Below, piece after piece: positions 19,393 to 30,342 of a DNA stretch of 64,000 bases. Position 1 is the stretch's first letter; each line of letters begins with the position of its first letter. The notes beneath the pieces are model-generated. The model was not told the DNA's origin. It saw only the letters and a list, made by a program, of their open reading frames with translations, and did not search any database. Both the position numbers and the translations under genes were made by a program. The stretch spans positions 1,860,001 through 1,924,000 of the forward strand of contig NC_006047.2 in assembly GCF_000006445.2 (NCBI RefSeq), given 5' to 3'. This DNA is from Debaryomyces hansenii CBS767. Lineage: Eukaryota > Ascomycota > Pichiomycetes > Serinales > Debaryomycetaceae.

Positions 19393-21347
19393 ATGTATAG
19401 TAGTAGAAGTCAATTGAAACCAATGTTGGAAGCTAGAAATGTGGAAAGTTCTTTGATTGATTCACAATTTAAAAATTCTAGTTTGGTTTATCATTGTATC
19501 CGAGCCAAAAGCAGTTTGACTAGTTATATACACCTGGTAAGTAGAAACTACATCTTAATTAGTGCATAGAAAAGGTTACTAACTAGCAGAATAATTCCCC
19601 CGATTTGGCTCAAGAAGTGCAACATCGTTTGATCAAAATTAATAGGCAAATTGATTTGAACATTTCGGAGATCGCCAAGAGCCAGCAAAATGTACTTTTG
19701 TTACTTGAACATGACCTCTACTATTTATTGGCAAATCTCGGGATATTAAAAATTCCTAGGGCGTTATTTGATCAACAAATACTACTATTCAAGAGACTTG
19801 TGAATAATTTATTGATTGAACATGAAACGAATGCGATGTTGCCGTTGGTGAAGGCATTGCAAAATCCCAAAACTGCTGAAAAAGTGTCAAAGTGTTTCGG
19901 AATATACCTAGTGGAATACACAAACTATGATGAAGTGAATATATTTCATCTCAACTTTATTGTTAGTTTCATACCAAAGATATTGAAAGTATACAAAAGA
20001 TTCCCACGGTTGCTAGAAATATGGTTGCAGTATCTGTGCCAGGATGTGATTACCATTGAAACATTGACAGGACAAATTGCATTACCTTTAGAGCATGGCC
20101 TTGATAACAGAAAGTACTTTCCGCTCTACGACTTACTTTATAGCTTATTATTCACGGAAGATTGTAAAGATCAGATTATCGAGACCTATTTTTTGGAATT
20201 GATTGTTATATTGAACAATAGTGAATTCCCCTTTCTATTTCAATGGTTGCGTCAATTTTCAGACATCTCCAGATGCTTTATCAATCGATTCGCATACATA
20301 TTTAATGAGGCATGCATAGGACAAGATGAGCGTAATATATTAGAATATCAAAGATTTTTAATGGCATTTAACAAAGTTTTAGTTTCATTATCTTTAGAAT
20401 TTCGAGAACAATGCCTCCTGGATTTTGAGTTACAATTTTTTTCAAAACTTTTGCAACATACTGAAGCTGATAACTCAAACATAGTCTACATATTTTTGAT
20501 AAAAACAATCGATGCCATGTTGCCATTTATATCAAATTCAATATTCAAAGATTTCATTACTGAATTGTTCCAAAGTAAGATATTCAGTCAACGGCTTGAT
20601 GATTGTTTCTCGCAACCAAAATATTCTGAATGCAAAATCTTGTTTTTGGCCTTGTTTAACAAAATTCTTGAGACAAATTGCAGCCATCTAGTAAAAGATT
20701 TATTCTGCTTTAAAGATAGGATCAAGGAGAAGAAAAAATCCTCATGTAAGCCAAATAAAAATCTACTGATGAAAGCTATGCAAATTTCTAAATTGAAATA
20801 TAATGAAGGTGAAAGGCAAAATAGCTTTTTATCAATTCTTCAAAAATTTCAAGCTAAATCACCACAAGATGAGTATTTAGTATATGATGATGAAAAACTA
20901 ATTCCTCGCTTGATTAGTGAAAGTTTGTTAACCTTTTTTCAGAACAAATACGAGTGTAACAAACTTCTTATTGCCTTAGTCATTAATCTATTATCCTTCG
21001 AGCGAGGCATAATCTACAATGTGTATTCCAAAGATGTGCGCTCTAAATATTCTGATATAGAGAACATTATGGAGTTTCTATTTGATGCATTCCTCAACTA
21101 TAACGATATAATTAACGAGCATAATGAAAGAAAGTACCTAACTATGGATAGTGCCATGATTTCACAAAACGATCAACACGAGTATCTTAGGCCGACCCCT
21201 AAATTTTTGGAAAGGCTATCACCCCTTGAGTGCAATATTGGTACTTCTGATGTTAACCATGGATCATTAATACTGAATATGAATTGTTTCCAAGACTTCT
21301 TAAATGATATATTCTACTGTATTAAAATTAGACATATAATAACGTAA
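19393..21347 (+). CDS. Helical-repeat protein, possibly FHIP/RAI16-like, with one 53-nt intron
   Basis: Exon 1 runs 19393-19536 (48 codons from the ATG at 19393) and exon 2 runs 19590-21347. The intron at 19537-19589 has GTAAGT, TACTAAC (19577-19583) and CAG, and the reading frame continues exactly across it, giving 633 residues. The protein is leucine-rich and all helical (LLYSLLFTEDCKDQI, FLFQWLRQFSDISRCFIN), with a central YLCQDVITIETLTGQIALPLE motif. This recalls the FHIP (RAI16-like) family that links Hook/dynein adaptors to vesicles, but I hold that only tentatively. Exon 1 ends with CTG, which would be Ser in a CUG clade. It converges on the CLC gene, 81 bp apart. Confidence 0.6.
19537..19589 (+). 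other. 53-nt spliceosomal intron
   Basis: GTAAGT donor, TACTAAC branch site at 19577-19583 and a CAG acceptor at 19587-19589, only six bases after the branch heptamer. An in-frame TAG at 19584-19586 means unspliced RNA would terminate. Splicing restores a phase-0 junction joining YIHL to NNSPDLAQE. Confidence 0.8.
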
Positions 21348-21428
21348 CTTCATAAAACAAGCAAATATACAATCTAAGTAATCTAGATAAGAAAGGTATT
21401 AGGAAAGACATTAAGACAAAAACAAGCC

Positions 21429-24400
21429 TTATTTAGATTCTTCTCTTCTACAATAATCAATTAGCACCTTCTTCTGTAACACTCCATAATATCTCCCTTC
21501 TTTCAATAATACAATAACACGATTGCCAATTTTATCAAAGATCAAATGTGCTAAGCTTAGTTCGGAATCATAATTCAAAAAAATAGGAGAATAATCTACA
21601 TGTCGGATTAAGTTTGATAAATCAAATAAAACGGTTTGTAAATTTTCCCAATTTGAATCGCTATTCAAGCAACGATCAGTTGTTGCTCCATAATTAAAAT
21701 AATCACCATCAGACAGTTGCGAAGATGGAGTATCGCTAATGTTTCTCACAATACTCAAATTGTGATTCAATGGGTTCATTGTGTTCTCATTTATGGGATA
21801 GTGAACCTCGTCTAATAGCTTACAAAAAATGTCATCCATAATTTCATATTTTAAACAAAATTCCTTTAATTTATCCAAACAATATTCCAATTCTGAAAAA
21901 TAAATAAGCCCAACACACACTTCATTCTTAATTAATGGAATGCATCCATCTAGCAATAGTTTGTCTGCCAATAGAATTAATTTTGATTGTAGCAACGAAG
22001 CTGCAACATACGGAGATGCGCTAATATCAATATATAATTTCTCAAAGTTGCGATCAGTAGAATAGTCATTAGTTTCTAAAGAATCAAAATTGGTAAGCTT
22101 ATTAGCATGGAATGGGGGGCGTTTTGATGTATATATCCTACCACTAGTGGTATCATTTACTGCTCTTGAACGATGACGAAGATTGAGTTCTTCGTCATCG
22201 TCTTGATCATAAGAATCAATATCAGTGATGATCTCACCCGCAGTAACAAATGGATCTAAAGCTTCTGTTTCAGGCGACATAAATGGATAATCGTTCAGCA
22301 CCAATAACGATTCATATAGCGACTTTTTTTCTATCAAACTACCCAGCCAGTTTGCAACCGAGATAGAAATTGAAATAGGTAGAACATAGGTATATGAGCT
22401 TGTTAATTCAAATAGTATTGTGACTAATGTGATATTCATTCTAGTTATGCCCGCCATAAATGCACCTGCACTAATCATTGAATATATTCCGAGATCAACA
22501 CATTCATTATTCGAAGAATCCGGAGAACAAATGAATCTCATCAAAGATGTAGAAGGGGCACTTGCTCCTTCATCACCCAAATTTAAGTTGTACTTATAAT
22601 TTGACCATTGAATAAACATAGCAAACGTACGCCCGTACAACGCACCGATCACCATAGATGGAACATATATACCACAGGGAAGTTTTAAGCCAAATGTTAG
22701 ACATGTTAGAACCATTTTAACAACTAAAGCAAAAATTAATGATCCCAATTCTTTCACAAATTGTTCATGGGTAACAGGACATAAAGACAGATCTAACCCT
22801 TGTGAATTACAAGAAGTGGCTAAATCTAGCACCAATTCAGATGATGCTTGTTTAGTATATGGATTCCAAAAGGTGATGAGACCAGTTAAGAGAGAAATGA
22901 AAAAAACTTCGATTATCGGATGGTTTTTTATCATCTTTAACTGACGAAATTTCTTTGGCCACCATCCAACAAAGCGTACAAACAAACCACCAAATATACC
23001 CCCTGAAATTCCAATAATAATAAAGAATATTAATTCAACTGCATTCCAGTCAGAAGTATACTTCAATTCAAACAAAACAGTATTCCCTGTCCCATATGGA
23101 TTAAGAAATTTTAGAAATAAAGTTGATATGATAGCACAAAAGAAAATTTGAAATAGTTGATGAGAAGGAAGATAATGGTTAATCTCTTCTAAAATAAACA
23201 AAACACCTCCTAGCGGTGAACCAAATGCCAATGCTACCCCAGAAGAAGCACTTGCAGATAGAATTTGTTTCTTCATGAAATCATTATTATTTATGTAAGG
23301 GAAAAATCTGGTCATAATATTACCAACTGCAGTAGCCAAATGAACATAGGGACCTTCTTTACCTAATGCCATACCCGAAGCTATTGCAAATATCAACGCT
23401 ATGGTCTTTGCAAATAGTGTGTAGGTACCTAAAAATCTACGTATAACAAACCCAGAAAGTATAGTCTTAACTTCGGGTACTCCAGATCCGCAAGCAGTAT
23501 ACATAACTCTAGCAGAAACATTGGTGTCTTCATCTCCATCATATGAATAATCTTCGTCACTCTCTTTTCTTCGAATATAACTATTTGGTCCCAATAAGTT
23601 AGCCGAGCTATCATATATATTCATTTTATCCTTCTTGCTAGATGCTACTGACAAACGACTAGTAATTTTTGTAGATAAAGTAACAACGCAGGCCAAATAG
23701 GCAAGGACTAATGTTAGTACAACATAAATAACAAAATCCAACCTTAATTTTTCATATGGCTGTCTTTCAAATAGCGTCGACCACGAAATCCAATCAGGGC
23801 ATTGTACGCTTTTTTGGTTATTAGGCTTGGTACTAAAAACATATCCAGATTTGAAGATATTCATCGATATTGAATTCATGCGTGGAGGGGGAATAGTGGG
23901 TTCTGAATTAACACAGCAAGAAACTTGGCTCGCAAACCAATTAGATCGACAATAGCCATGTTTTAAACCCACTAGCAATATCTCTATTTTATCAATCAGA
24001 TATGCAATTAGCGAAAATAAGAAGCCAATAATAACGATAAGAACCCATTTACCTAACACCAAGTACGTTTTGTAATAAAACGGAATGTTTACGCTTTCCT
24101 GCTCTTCACCATTTGACGGATTATCTACTATCCATTTGTTATGATGCAATTCATAATTAAATCTGTTTGTGAGTGTAAAAGCCTTAGCCCAGTCGATAGT
24201 AGTAAAATCATTATAATAATCGCGCATAGCATAAAGCTTATCAGGAATACCGCTTAGTAGCCTAGAAGCCAATGTAGGATTCGTTCTTGCCGTATTCAAG
24301 GACGACAGTTCCGTATGAGTACTGCGGTATACGTCTGCACTGTGTGCTCTATCTAAACCAAAGTTGTAACTTCCAGGTGTTAACACAGAATTTCGAGGCA

Positions 24401-24692
24401 CAATAGGTGAACGAATATCGATTTTGTTCAATGATTTGATTCGATGTACTCGTCTATCACTACCTGGAGTTTGAATAGGAACATCATTTTTATCTATATT
24501 CGTATATTCTAATCTGGGTGTTATATTCTTAACCAAATTTGGCTCCAAATAATAGTTGGGGCTCGAATTATCGTTATCGTTATCAATATGACTGTTTTGA
24601 TAGCTAGAACAATGTTCATATGCGGGACTTCTAGATTGGTCCGAGGACATACAAAGCTTTTGAGTTTTTGACCTCCCTCTTCTACCCTTCAT
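21429..24692 (-). CDS. CLC-family chloride channel/transporter with CBS domains
   Basis: The 1,087-residue product has a ~190-residue N-terminal cytosolic region. A CLC membrane core follows, with GSGVPEVKTILSGF (about residue 399), GKEGPYVHLA carrying the gating glutamate (about 447), GSPLGGVLFILEE, and GLKLPCGIYVPSMVIGALYGR. Two CBS domains lie at the C-terminus (about 900-1085). It is longer than Saccharomyces Gef1 (779), and the selectivity segment reads GSGVPEVK, closer to the ClC-3-like fungal branch. It may therefore be a second CLC paralogue rather than GEF1. Expected role: Cl-/H+ handling in Golgi, endosome or vacuole, supporting acidification. The C-terminus ends RREESK. Confidence 0.9.
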   Translation of the reverse strand: MKGRRGRSKTQKLCMSSDQSRSPAYEHCSSYQNSHIDNDNDNSSPNYYLEPNLVKNITPRLEYTNIDKNDVPIQTPGSDRRVHRIKSLNKIDIRSPIVPRNSVLTPGSYNFGLDRAHSADVYRSTHTELSSLNTARTNPTLASRLLSGIPDKLYAMRDYYNDFTTIDWAKAFTLTNRFNYELHHNKWIVDNPSNGEEQESVNIPFYYKTYLVLGKWVLIVIIGFLFSLIAYLIDKIEILLVGLKHGYCRSNWFASQVSCCVNSEPTIPPPRMNSISMNIFKSGYVFSTKPNNQKSVQCPDWISWSTLFERQPYEKLRLDFVIYVVLTLVLAYLACVVTLSTKITSRLSVASSKKDKMNIYDSSANLLGPNSYIRRKESDEDYSYDGDEDTNVSARVMYTACGSGVPEVKTILSGFVIRRFLGTYTLFAKTIALIFAIASGMALGKEGPYVHLATAVGNIMTRFFPYINNNDFMKKQILSASASSGVALAFGSPLGGVLFILEEINHYLPSHQLFQIFFCAIISTLFLKFLNPYGTGNTVLFELKYTSDWNAVELIFFIIIGISGGIFGGLFVRFVGWWPKKFRQLKMIKNHPIIEVFFISLLTGLITFWNPYTKQASSELVLDLATSCNSQGLDLSLCPVTHEQFVKELGSLIFALVVKMVLTCLTFGLKLPCGIYVPSMVIGALYGRTFAMFIQWSNYKYNLNLGDEGASAPSTSLMRFICSPDSSNNECVDLGIYSMISAGAFMAGITRMNITLVTILFELTSSYTYVLPISISISVANWLGSLIEKKSLYESLLVLNDYPFMSPETEALDPFVTAGEIITDIDSYDQDDDEELNLRHRSRAVNDTTSGRIYTSKRPPFHANKLTNFDSLETNDYSTDRNFEKLYIDISASPYVAASLLQSKLILLADKLLLDGCIPLIKNEVCVGLIYFSELEYCLDKLKEFCLKYEIMDDIFCKLLDEVHYPINENTMNPLNHNLSIVRNISDTPSSQLSDGDYFNYGATTDRCLNSDSNWENLQTVLFDLSNLIRHVDYSPIFLNYDSELSLAHLIFDKIGNRVIVLLKEGRYYGVLQKKVLIDYCRREESK

Positions 24693-25020
24693 GTTATATC
24701 TTCATTTGTTAAAGCCTCCGTTTAAATTGTAAAATAATAAAATATATAAAAAATATGCTTTCGTGTTTTAAAATAGTTTCGTAGCACGGAGCTGATTGTG
24801 TACAAATCTTATCGCTCACCCAAAACGACCTATTGTTTCAAATTAAGTGACCCAAAATATTTATACAGAATATTCTTAGACATTATTGTAAGGTATGATA
24901 CATTGGTTTGAACATAGAACACTCTTCTACTAGGGCATAACATCCCTCCCTAATAAATATAAATGACATACACTTGAACTACGTAATATAAAAGTTATGA
25001 AAAATATAATTCTCAGAGAT

Positions 25021-25094
25021 GGTTTCGTGGTCTAGTTGGTTATGGCATCTGCTTAACACGCAGAACGTCCCCAGTTCGATCCTGGGCGAAATCA
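25021..25094 (+). tRNA. tRNA-Val (anticodon AAC)
   Basis: A 74-nt cloverleaf with acceptor GGTTTCG/CGAAATC, A-box region TGGTCTAGTTGG, anticodon loop CTTAACAC carrying AAC (read as IAC) and B-box GTTCGATCC. It matches yeast tRNA-Val nearly base for base. A T8 terminator follows at 25,095-25,102. No intron. Confidence 0.97.
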
Positions 25095-25559
25095 TTTTTT
25101 TTGCATTATGCTTAATGCGTTCATTCTATTCCCTAAACGTACATCATTTCAAATCAAACTAAGAGTGATGTAGATACATATGTCTATCGTTTATCAAGTA
25201 GTCAGAGGACTTATATGTCTTTCTTGAGTGGCATATCCTATTGGTTTTACCCACCAAACAAGTGTTTGCAAAATTACAGGTATTTATTTTACTATTAACG
25301 TAGAGCTATTAAACAAAACATTGCACTATACCATTGCCGCTGTATATGTTCTTGATTATTAAATGAGCAGGTATCCTTATATTTTTGTAGTATATGATCT
25401 TTTTATGACAATATCAGAGTTGCGTAGTTTTGTGTAATTTAATCGGTGCTCGTCCTTAAATCTCGTCCAACCATTTCATTCATAAATTTCAAACTTGGTC
25501 CATAGATAATTGTCTTGTTGCTAAATTCAACATCATTATTATATATATCTTATTCTGAA
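25095..25559. other. Intergenic region upstream of MIC10
   Basis: About 0.46 kb of AT-rich sequence after the tRNA terminator. I see no gene; it presumably contains the MIC10 promoter upstream of its 5'UTR intron. Confidence 0.4.
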
Positions 25560-25700
25560 GTAAGTATGTAACTTGATTTATCATGAGATCGCGGTGGGGT
25601 TATGTTACTTAAGTCAAGCCATTGATATTAAAAATGTGTACCTCTCGCAAGATTTTCCAAACCGGTAACGAAGAATGGTAAATACTAACAAATATTTTAG
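25560..25700 (+). other. Probable 5'UTR intron of MIC10
   Basis: Overlapping donor GTAAGTATGT at 25560-25569 (donor at 25560 or 25564), a perfect TACTAAC branch site at 25683-25689 and a TTTTAG acceptor ending at 25700. The acceptor lies only four bases before the MIC10 ATG at 25705. No coding sequence precedes it, so a leader intron is the simplest reading. Confidence 0.6.
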
Positions 25701-25704
25701 AACG

Positions 25705-26133
25705 ATGTCTACTGAACAAAAAGTTGCAGCTCCATCTCAAAGTTTATTAAATGATAAAGTAAGTAATTTTTCATTCCCTTGTTAGATCAATTTAGAGCTG
25801 TATCGAAACGAAACAAAGGAACTGTCAAATGAGTAGCCTATGACTACCATGTGGAGTAATTCGAAGGCGTCCTATATGCTGCATTTAACGGAATATTTCA
25901 TTTTATTGTAATAGCTTCAATTACTAACTATTTTTTAGTGGGATGTTGTTTTATCGAACACTTTAATCAAGACCGGTTTAGGTTTCGGTGGTGGTGTCTT
26001 AGCCTCGATTTTGTTATTCAAGAGAAGATCTTTCCCAGTCTGGTTAGGTGTTGGTTTTGGTTTAGGTAGAGGTTACTCTGAAGGTGATGCTATCTTCAGA
26101 TCCAACCACGGCTTAAGAACTGTTAAGGCTTAA
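25705..26133 (+). CDS. MIC10: Mic10, core MICOS subunit (two coding exons)
   Basis: Exon 1 is 25705-25758 (18 codons) and exon 2 is 25939-26133 (64 residues plus stop). The 180-nt intron has GTAAGT, TACTAAC (25922-25928) and TTTTAG. The spliced product has 82 residues. Two membrane segments carry the glycine-rich signatures needed for Mic10 oligomers (GLGFGGGV and [17 protein letters not shown]), with a positive FKRRSFP loop between them. Known role: it bends the mitochondrial inner membrane at crista junctions. Length and motifs match Saccharomyces Mic10 (97 residues). High use of favoured codons suggests strong expression. Confidence 0.95.
25759..25938 (+). other. MIC10: Coding-region intron of MIC10
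   Basis: A 180-nt phase-0 intron: GTAAGT donor, perfect TACTAAC at 25922-25928, and a pyrimidine-rich stretch before TAG at 25936-25938. It joins LLNDK to WDVVLSNT, the conserved start of the Mic10 domain. Confidence 0.92.
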
Positions 26134-26681
26134 ATTTCTCCGCATATGACGAATAATTATTCATTGAATAAATCCTCATCGACTCAAACTTAACCCCGAA
26201 TGGTATTGGGGTTTAAATGTCGGATTGTAAAGTATAATTGTTAGAGATTAGTAGATGAGGATGAATGAAAAATATGAGGTTATCTTTAGCTATACGTTGT
26301 AATGTCCTCATAACCTTTTATTATATTGTTTTTGTTCTTGTTTTCCTTGCCCACTATTATCCTTGGTAATGGCTTGGTTTATTTTATTATATTCATATTC
26401 TTATGAAATAGACACTAAAAATTGAGATGCATGGTCTTTTTTTATTATTCATTTATCATACTGTTATTAAACATCTCTAGAAATAGTTAATAATATATTC
26501 TTAGAATGTTACTTTCTACCTGGTTACTAAGTAGTTATATAAAGCTATTTGATTTACGTAGAGACATTTGGCTCTGGACTACACTCAATATCAGACCTTT
26601 TTAATATGGGTGTGTATATAAATAATGTATATATTAATCATCTACAATGAAATCTTTGAAAGATCGATTCTAGTGTAAATA
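26134..26681. other. Intergenic region between MIC10 and CWC23
   Basis: About 0.55 kb, AT-rich, holding the MIC10 3' region and the CWC23 promoter. A small inverted repeat CCCCGAATGGTATTGGGG lies at about 26,194-26,211, just after MIC10, and may be a transcript 3'-end hairpin. No gene is seen. Confidence 0.4.
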
Positions 26682-27764
26682 ATGTCTAATGAAATAGGCA
26701 GCATAGTCAACGGAGATCTTGATCTTTATGAGTTCCTAGAAGTAGGCCCAACATTCGAAGAAAGTGAAATTAAACGTCAGTACAGACGTAAGGCATTACA
26801 ATATCACCCTGATAAAAATCCTAGTGAAGATGCTGCTAAGAAGTTCCACTTACTATCACAGGTATATGAAATATTAACCAATGATAAATTAAGATCTAAT
26901 TATGATAGGATACGGCAACTTAAGATCAATAAAATAGAAAGACTGAAGAAGTTATCTGAACAAACTAGAGCTTTCAAAGAAGAATTGGAAAAGGCTGAAA
27001 GAGAATATAAGTTTAACAATTCCAATGTATTTGATAATACGAATCGAGAATTCATGCAAAGAAAAGTATGGGAAAATAACTTAGAAAAATTGAAAGAAGA
27101 AGGTCTAAGGAAGCGTAGGATTCATGAAAAAGAGATAATAAAACAATCTGTTCCAGCTGCTAGCCAGGCTAAGAAATACATATCGTTTAACGACATACCG
27201 CTTAAGTCAGAGAAAATATCTACTTTCATGAGCATAGAAGAAGATAAAGTTGACAGTGTGAACAATCAGATGACTAAAACTATTGTTAGATGGAAGCATA
27301 AGCCAGAACTAAAAGAATTAATTACGCCAGATATCTTGCAAGAAATGATGATAATATTTGGACCAGTTAAGTTTGCAAAAATACTTCCAAACACGACAAA
27401 TTCAAGATACGACTCGGGTATCGTTGAATTTGAAAACTCTAAAGGTGCTCAGCTAGCTGTTAATCATGACTACAAGAAGAGTGCCACTCTCTGGGATAGG
27501 ACGAAAGTCAGAAAATTGGCTAGTTTATTAAGAGAGTGTAGGTACGACACCTCAATAATACCTATTTGTAATATAGAAAATAATTCAATTAGTCTGGAAG
27601 AAGCTCAAAAAATTTCGAGACTAATAGCTAAGCTGAATCAAATAACAAATTTTAATCCTCCTTCAAAATATGCCGTTAAGAACATTTCCTTAAAATCTGA
27701 TACGTATATGCATCAGCTTTTTAATAACTTTATCCTAAAAGAGGCTCGTAAGGAACTCAAATGA
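26682..27764 (+). CDS. CWC23: Cwc23/DNAJC17-like spliceosomal J-domain protein with RRM
   Basis: The 360-residue product has an N-terminal J domain (about 13-78) with the HPD tripeptide in YHPDKNP. A charged coiled coil (about 85-160) and a C-terminal RRM-like domain (about 195-285; TIVRWKHK, FGPVKFAKILPN, SGIVEFENSKGAQLAV) follow. This J-coil-RRM order is the DNAJC17 type. Saccharomyces Cwc23 is the corresponding essential factor, which acts with Ntr1/Prp43 in spliceosome disassembly but has lost the RRM. Two splicing-dependent genes (MIC10 and RPL30) lie nearby, but that has no functional meaning by itself. Confidence 0.85.
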   Translation: MSNEIGSIVNGDLDLYEFLEVGPTFEESEIKRQYRRKALQYHPDKNPSEDAAKKFHLLSQVYEILTNDKLRSNYDRIRQLKINKIERLKKLSEQTRAFKEELEKAEREYKFNNSNVFDNTNREFMQRKVWENNLEKLKEEGLRKRRIHEKEIIKQSVPAASQAKKYISFNDIPLKSEKISTFMSIEEDKVDSVNNQMTKTIVRWKHKPELKELITPDILQEMMIIFGPVKFAKILPNTTNSRYDSGIVEFENSKGAQLAVNHDYKKSATLWDRTKVRKLASLLRECRYDTSIIPICNIENNSISLEEAQKISRLIAKLNQITNFNPPSKYAVKNISLKSDTYMHQLFNNFILKEARKELK

Positions 27765-27975
27765 ATGTAAAATCCGTATCTGACTCAAATATAGTATATC
27801 TTTGAATAGTTAAGCCTTTTAGAAATTTGCTTTTATATACGGCAAATATAGTATTCTGAAATACTATATAATTAATTCAGATTAATGTAATATATTGATC
27901 AACCTGTACTAACTTTTGCCACTATTTAGTAACCTACAATATTGAAATCAATTGATTGAAAATCTATTAATAAGT

Positions 27976-29097
27976 TTAATCATCCCTCCATTTAACGAAT
28001 ACCTCATCAGTTCTGAATCTCTGAGTGCAGACAGTGTTCCATAATTCATTAGTTTGTCCCATTCTATAACCTAACAAACCAGCATGAGCAATCATTATAC
28101 CATTATCAATACAAAATCTCTCGTCAGTTGCAAAAATTGACCCATTTTTCCTGTCATTAACCATTAATTCCATCATTTGTTGTAATCTTTCATTGGAGCC
28201 GACACCCCCAACTATTAATACTTGATTACTTTGTACATGGGCCATAGCTCTCTCTGTTATTTCTACGAGCATCGAAAATAATGTCTCTTGAAGAGAAAAG
28301 CAAAGATCTTCAGATGTAATTTGCTCTCCTGTTTCGTCATCGATTAATTTTTTGTTTTTATTTTCAGCAAATAAATCTTTTGCTAAAGAATCAACATGAG
28401 CTAAGATACCAGACATTGATAAATCCATTCCTTTAACAGTATAAGGCAAAGGTACCAAATGTTTCCCCTTTTTTGCCATTTGTTCAATATTATACCCTGG
28501 TGCTGGTTCGTTAGGGATTCGTAAAGTTCTAGCGAAACGATCTAGACAATTTCCTATAGCAATATCCAAAGTTTCGCCAAATATTCTATATCTTTGTCTG
28601 GAATATGCAATGACTTGGGTATTTCCTCCACTCACATACAATACGACTGGGTTATCAGCTCCAGTTATTTCTCTACCCATTTCAATATGACCAACACAAT
28701 GGTTCACACCCACCAATGGCAAATCCCATAATTGTGATAATGTCCTTGCTGCAATAACTACACTCTGTAGAGGTGCACCCATACCTGGTCCTTGAGTAAA
28801 GCAAATACAATCAAGGTCGCTACCTTTCACCTTTGCTTCAATTAATGCTTTTTTGATTATACGAACAGCCCAATTTCTATGATGACGTGCTGTATCTCTT
28901 GGTAAAAATCCTTCTCCAGGAGGAGTTACGTAAGTATCCCTAACGTTGGACAATATTTCAGCTCTATTATCTAACGAAAGTTGTCCTAGGTTGTGTTTTA
29001 TAACACCAACGCCTAGTTTATTGGCAGAACCTTCGAGACCTAAAGCAAGATAGTAATCTTTACCAGGTTTGGCATATTGGTCTAAATCAACCGTCAT
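27976..29097 (-). CDS. KAE1: Kae1, catalytic subunit of KEOPS t6A synthase
   Basis: The 373-residue product is an ASKHA-fold Kae1/Qri7/TsaD protein. Seen: [17 protein letters not shown], iron-binding histidines H133 and H137 in [27 protein letters not shown] and the C-terminal NGIMIAHAG. It has no mitochondrial presequence, so it is the cytosolic/nuclear Kae1 rather than Qri7. Known role: it transfers the threonylcarbamoyl group to A37 of ANN-decoding tRNAs, within KEOPS with Bud32, Cgi121, Pcc1 and Gon7. It shares a 171-bp divergent promoter with SPC34. Confidence 0.97.
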   Translation of the reverse strand: MTVDLDQYAKPGKDYYLALGLEGSANKLGVGVIKHNLGQLSLDNRAEILSNVRDTYVTPPGEGFLPRDTARHHRNWAVRIIKKALIEAKVKGSDLDCICFTQGPGMGAPLQSVVIAARTLSQLWDLPLVGVNHCVGHIEMGREITGADNPVVLYVSGGNTQVIAYSRQRYRIFGETLDIAIGNCLDRFARTLRIPNEPAPGYNIEQMAKKGKHLVPLPYTVKGMDLSMSGILAHVDSLAKDLFAENKNKKLIDDETGEQITSEDLCFSLQETLFSMLVEITERAMAHVQSNQVLIVGGVGSNERLQQMMELMVNDRKNGSIFATDERFCIDNGIMIAHAGLLGYRMGQTNELWNTVCTQRFRTDEVFVKWRDD

Positions 29098-29268
29098 TAT
29101 TAGTAGTTTTCTCTTAGGACAACTAGTGATTGGAGAACAGATTTGCTGATTTTATTGATGAGTATATGGCATTTCGTTACATACAGGAATTAAAATAATC
29201 GCTATAGATATAGGAAATTCATGTAAACAAACAGCTTAAACTCCAAAATAAATCAGACATTCAAGAGT

Positions 29269-30168
29269 ATGCCATCCTTAAGTTACTTTCTAGACAGAAC
29301 AAAACAACTGTGTGAGTCTATACTGTCGTTGAAGTTTCAATCTCCTGGGATATTTACAAATTCGTTCATAAAAGAACCCTCAATAACTAGCTTATTAAAG
29401 GATGCAGAGGAACATGAGCAGGCGCTCTATAAAATAAACAAGCCAAGGGGATTTAACAACCTATCTAAGCCGTTGATTCCCAATAATAAAAATGATAAAG
29501 AAAAAGAATCGATACGGATGCAGCTTGAAATGAGGCCAGAAAGAATCGATGGTAAATCATGCTATGTTGATTATAGTTTCAATGATTTCACGAATGTAAA
29601 CATGAATAACAACAAACAAGCGCCTCCCTCAGAACAGGCCAAGAGAACTGCTGTAAGGATACCTGAGATAGTAAAAGAGTCGATTGAAAATGTACATGAA
29701 AATAACGATGTCCCAAGTTCACCCGAGAAAATCATCAACGTGAACTTAATACCGGAGTCGATAATCCTGTCAGACAACATCAACGACATATGTGAAACGA
29801 TATTGGGTTTGATAAGAAGGTATCCCAATTTGATCCAGGAAAATAAGACGGCACCCGATGCGTCATTGTTAAGTGATATCGTAGTTTATCATCAGGAATA
29901 CAACAGTCTTACCAACGAAATCTACGAGTTAGAAGAGGTGGTGGCCGAACAAAAGGACCAATTGAACTTCTACAATATCAATTTGAGCGAACGAAGCCCC
30001 ATCGATAGAAGCCCAATTCGAGGCCACAAGAGATCCCACGAAGAATCGTCAGACGATACAGAAAACCCTGACGATAGTGTAGATATCGACGAACTCATTG
30101 CACAGGAAGAGAGCGAGATACAGGAATTAGAGGACCAATTGACTAAGCGTCAGAAGATTAGCATATGA
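29269..30168 (+). CDS. SPC34: Spc34, DASH/Dam1 complex subunit
   Basis: The 299-residue product begins with the conserved Spc34 head YFLDRTKQLCESILSLKF followed by SPGIFTNSFIK. A disordered middle follows, then two coiled-coil stretches (about 200-240 and 272-297; ELIAQEESEIQELEDQL). Length equals the Saccharomyces protein (295). Known role: a subunit of the ring-forming kinetochore-microtubule coupler. S-P sites (SERSPIDRSPIRG) near the second coil are plausible phosphosites. It is divergent from KAE1. Confidence 0.85.
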   Translation: MPSLSYFLDRTKQLCESILSLKFQSPGIFTNSFIKEPSITSLLKDAEEHEQALYKINKPRGFNNLSKPLIPNNKNDKEKESIRMQLEMRPERIDGKSCYVDYSFNDFTNVNMNNNKQAPPSEQAKRTAVRIPEIVKESIENVHENNDVPSSPEKIINVNLIPESIILSDNINDICETILGLIRRYPNLIQENKTAPDASLLSDIVVYHQEYNSLTNEIYELEEVVAEQKDQLNFYNINLSERSPIDRSPIRGHKRSHEESSDDTENPDDSVDIDELIAQEESEIQELEDQLTKRQKISI

Positions 30169-30342
30169 AAGCAGTGGAAATGTATATTACAGTATAGTCT
30201 AGGTTAGCACAATATAAGCTTCTCTAGTTTCTAAGGTTCCACTAAAATGCAAAGTGTACCTATGTGCACTCCGTTAGTGTCTACATGTTCAGTAATTGAA
30301 ATCCGTCTATTAATATACAAATTAACGAGAAACCTATTAAAA

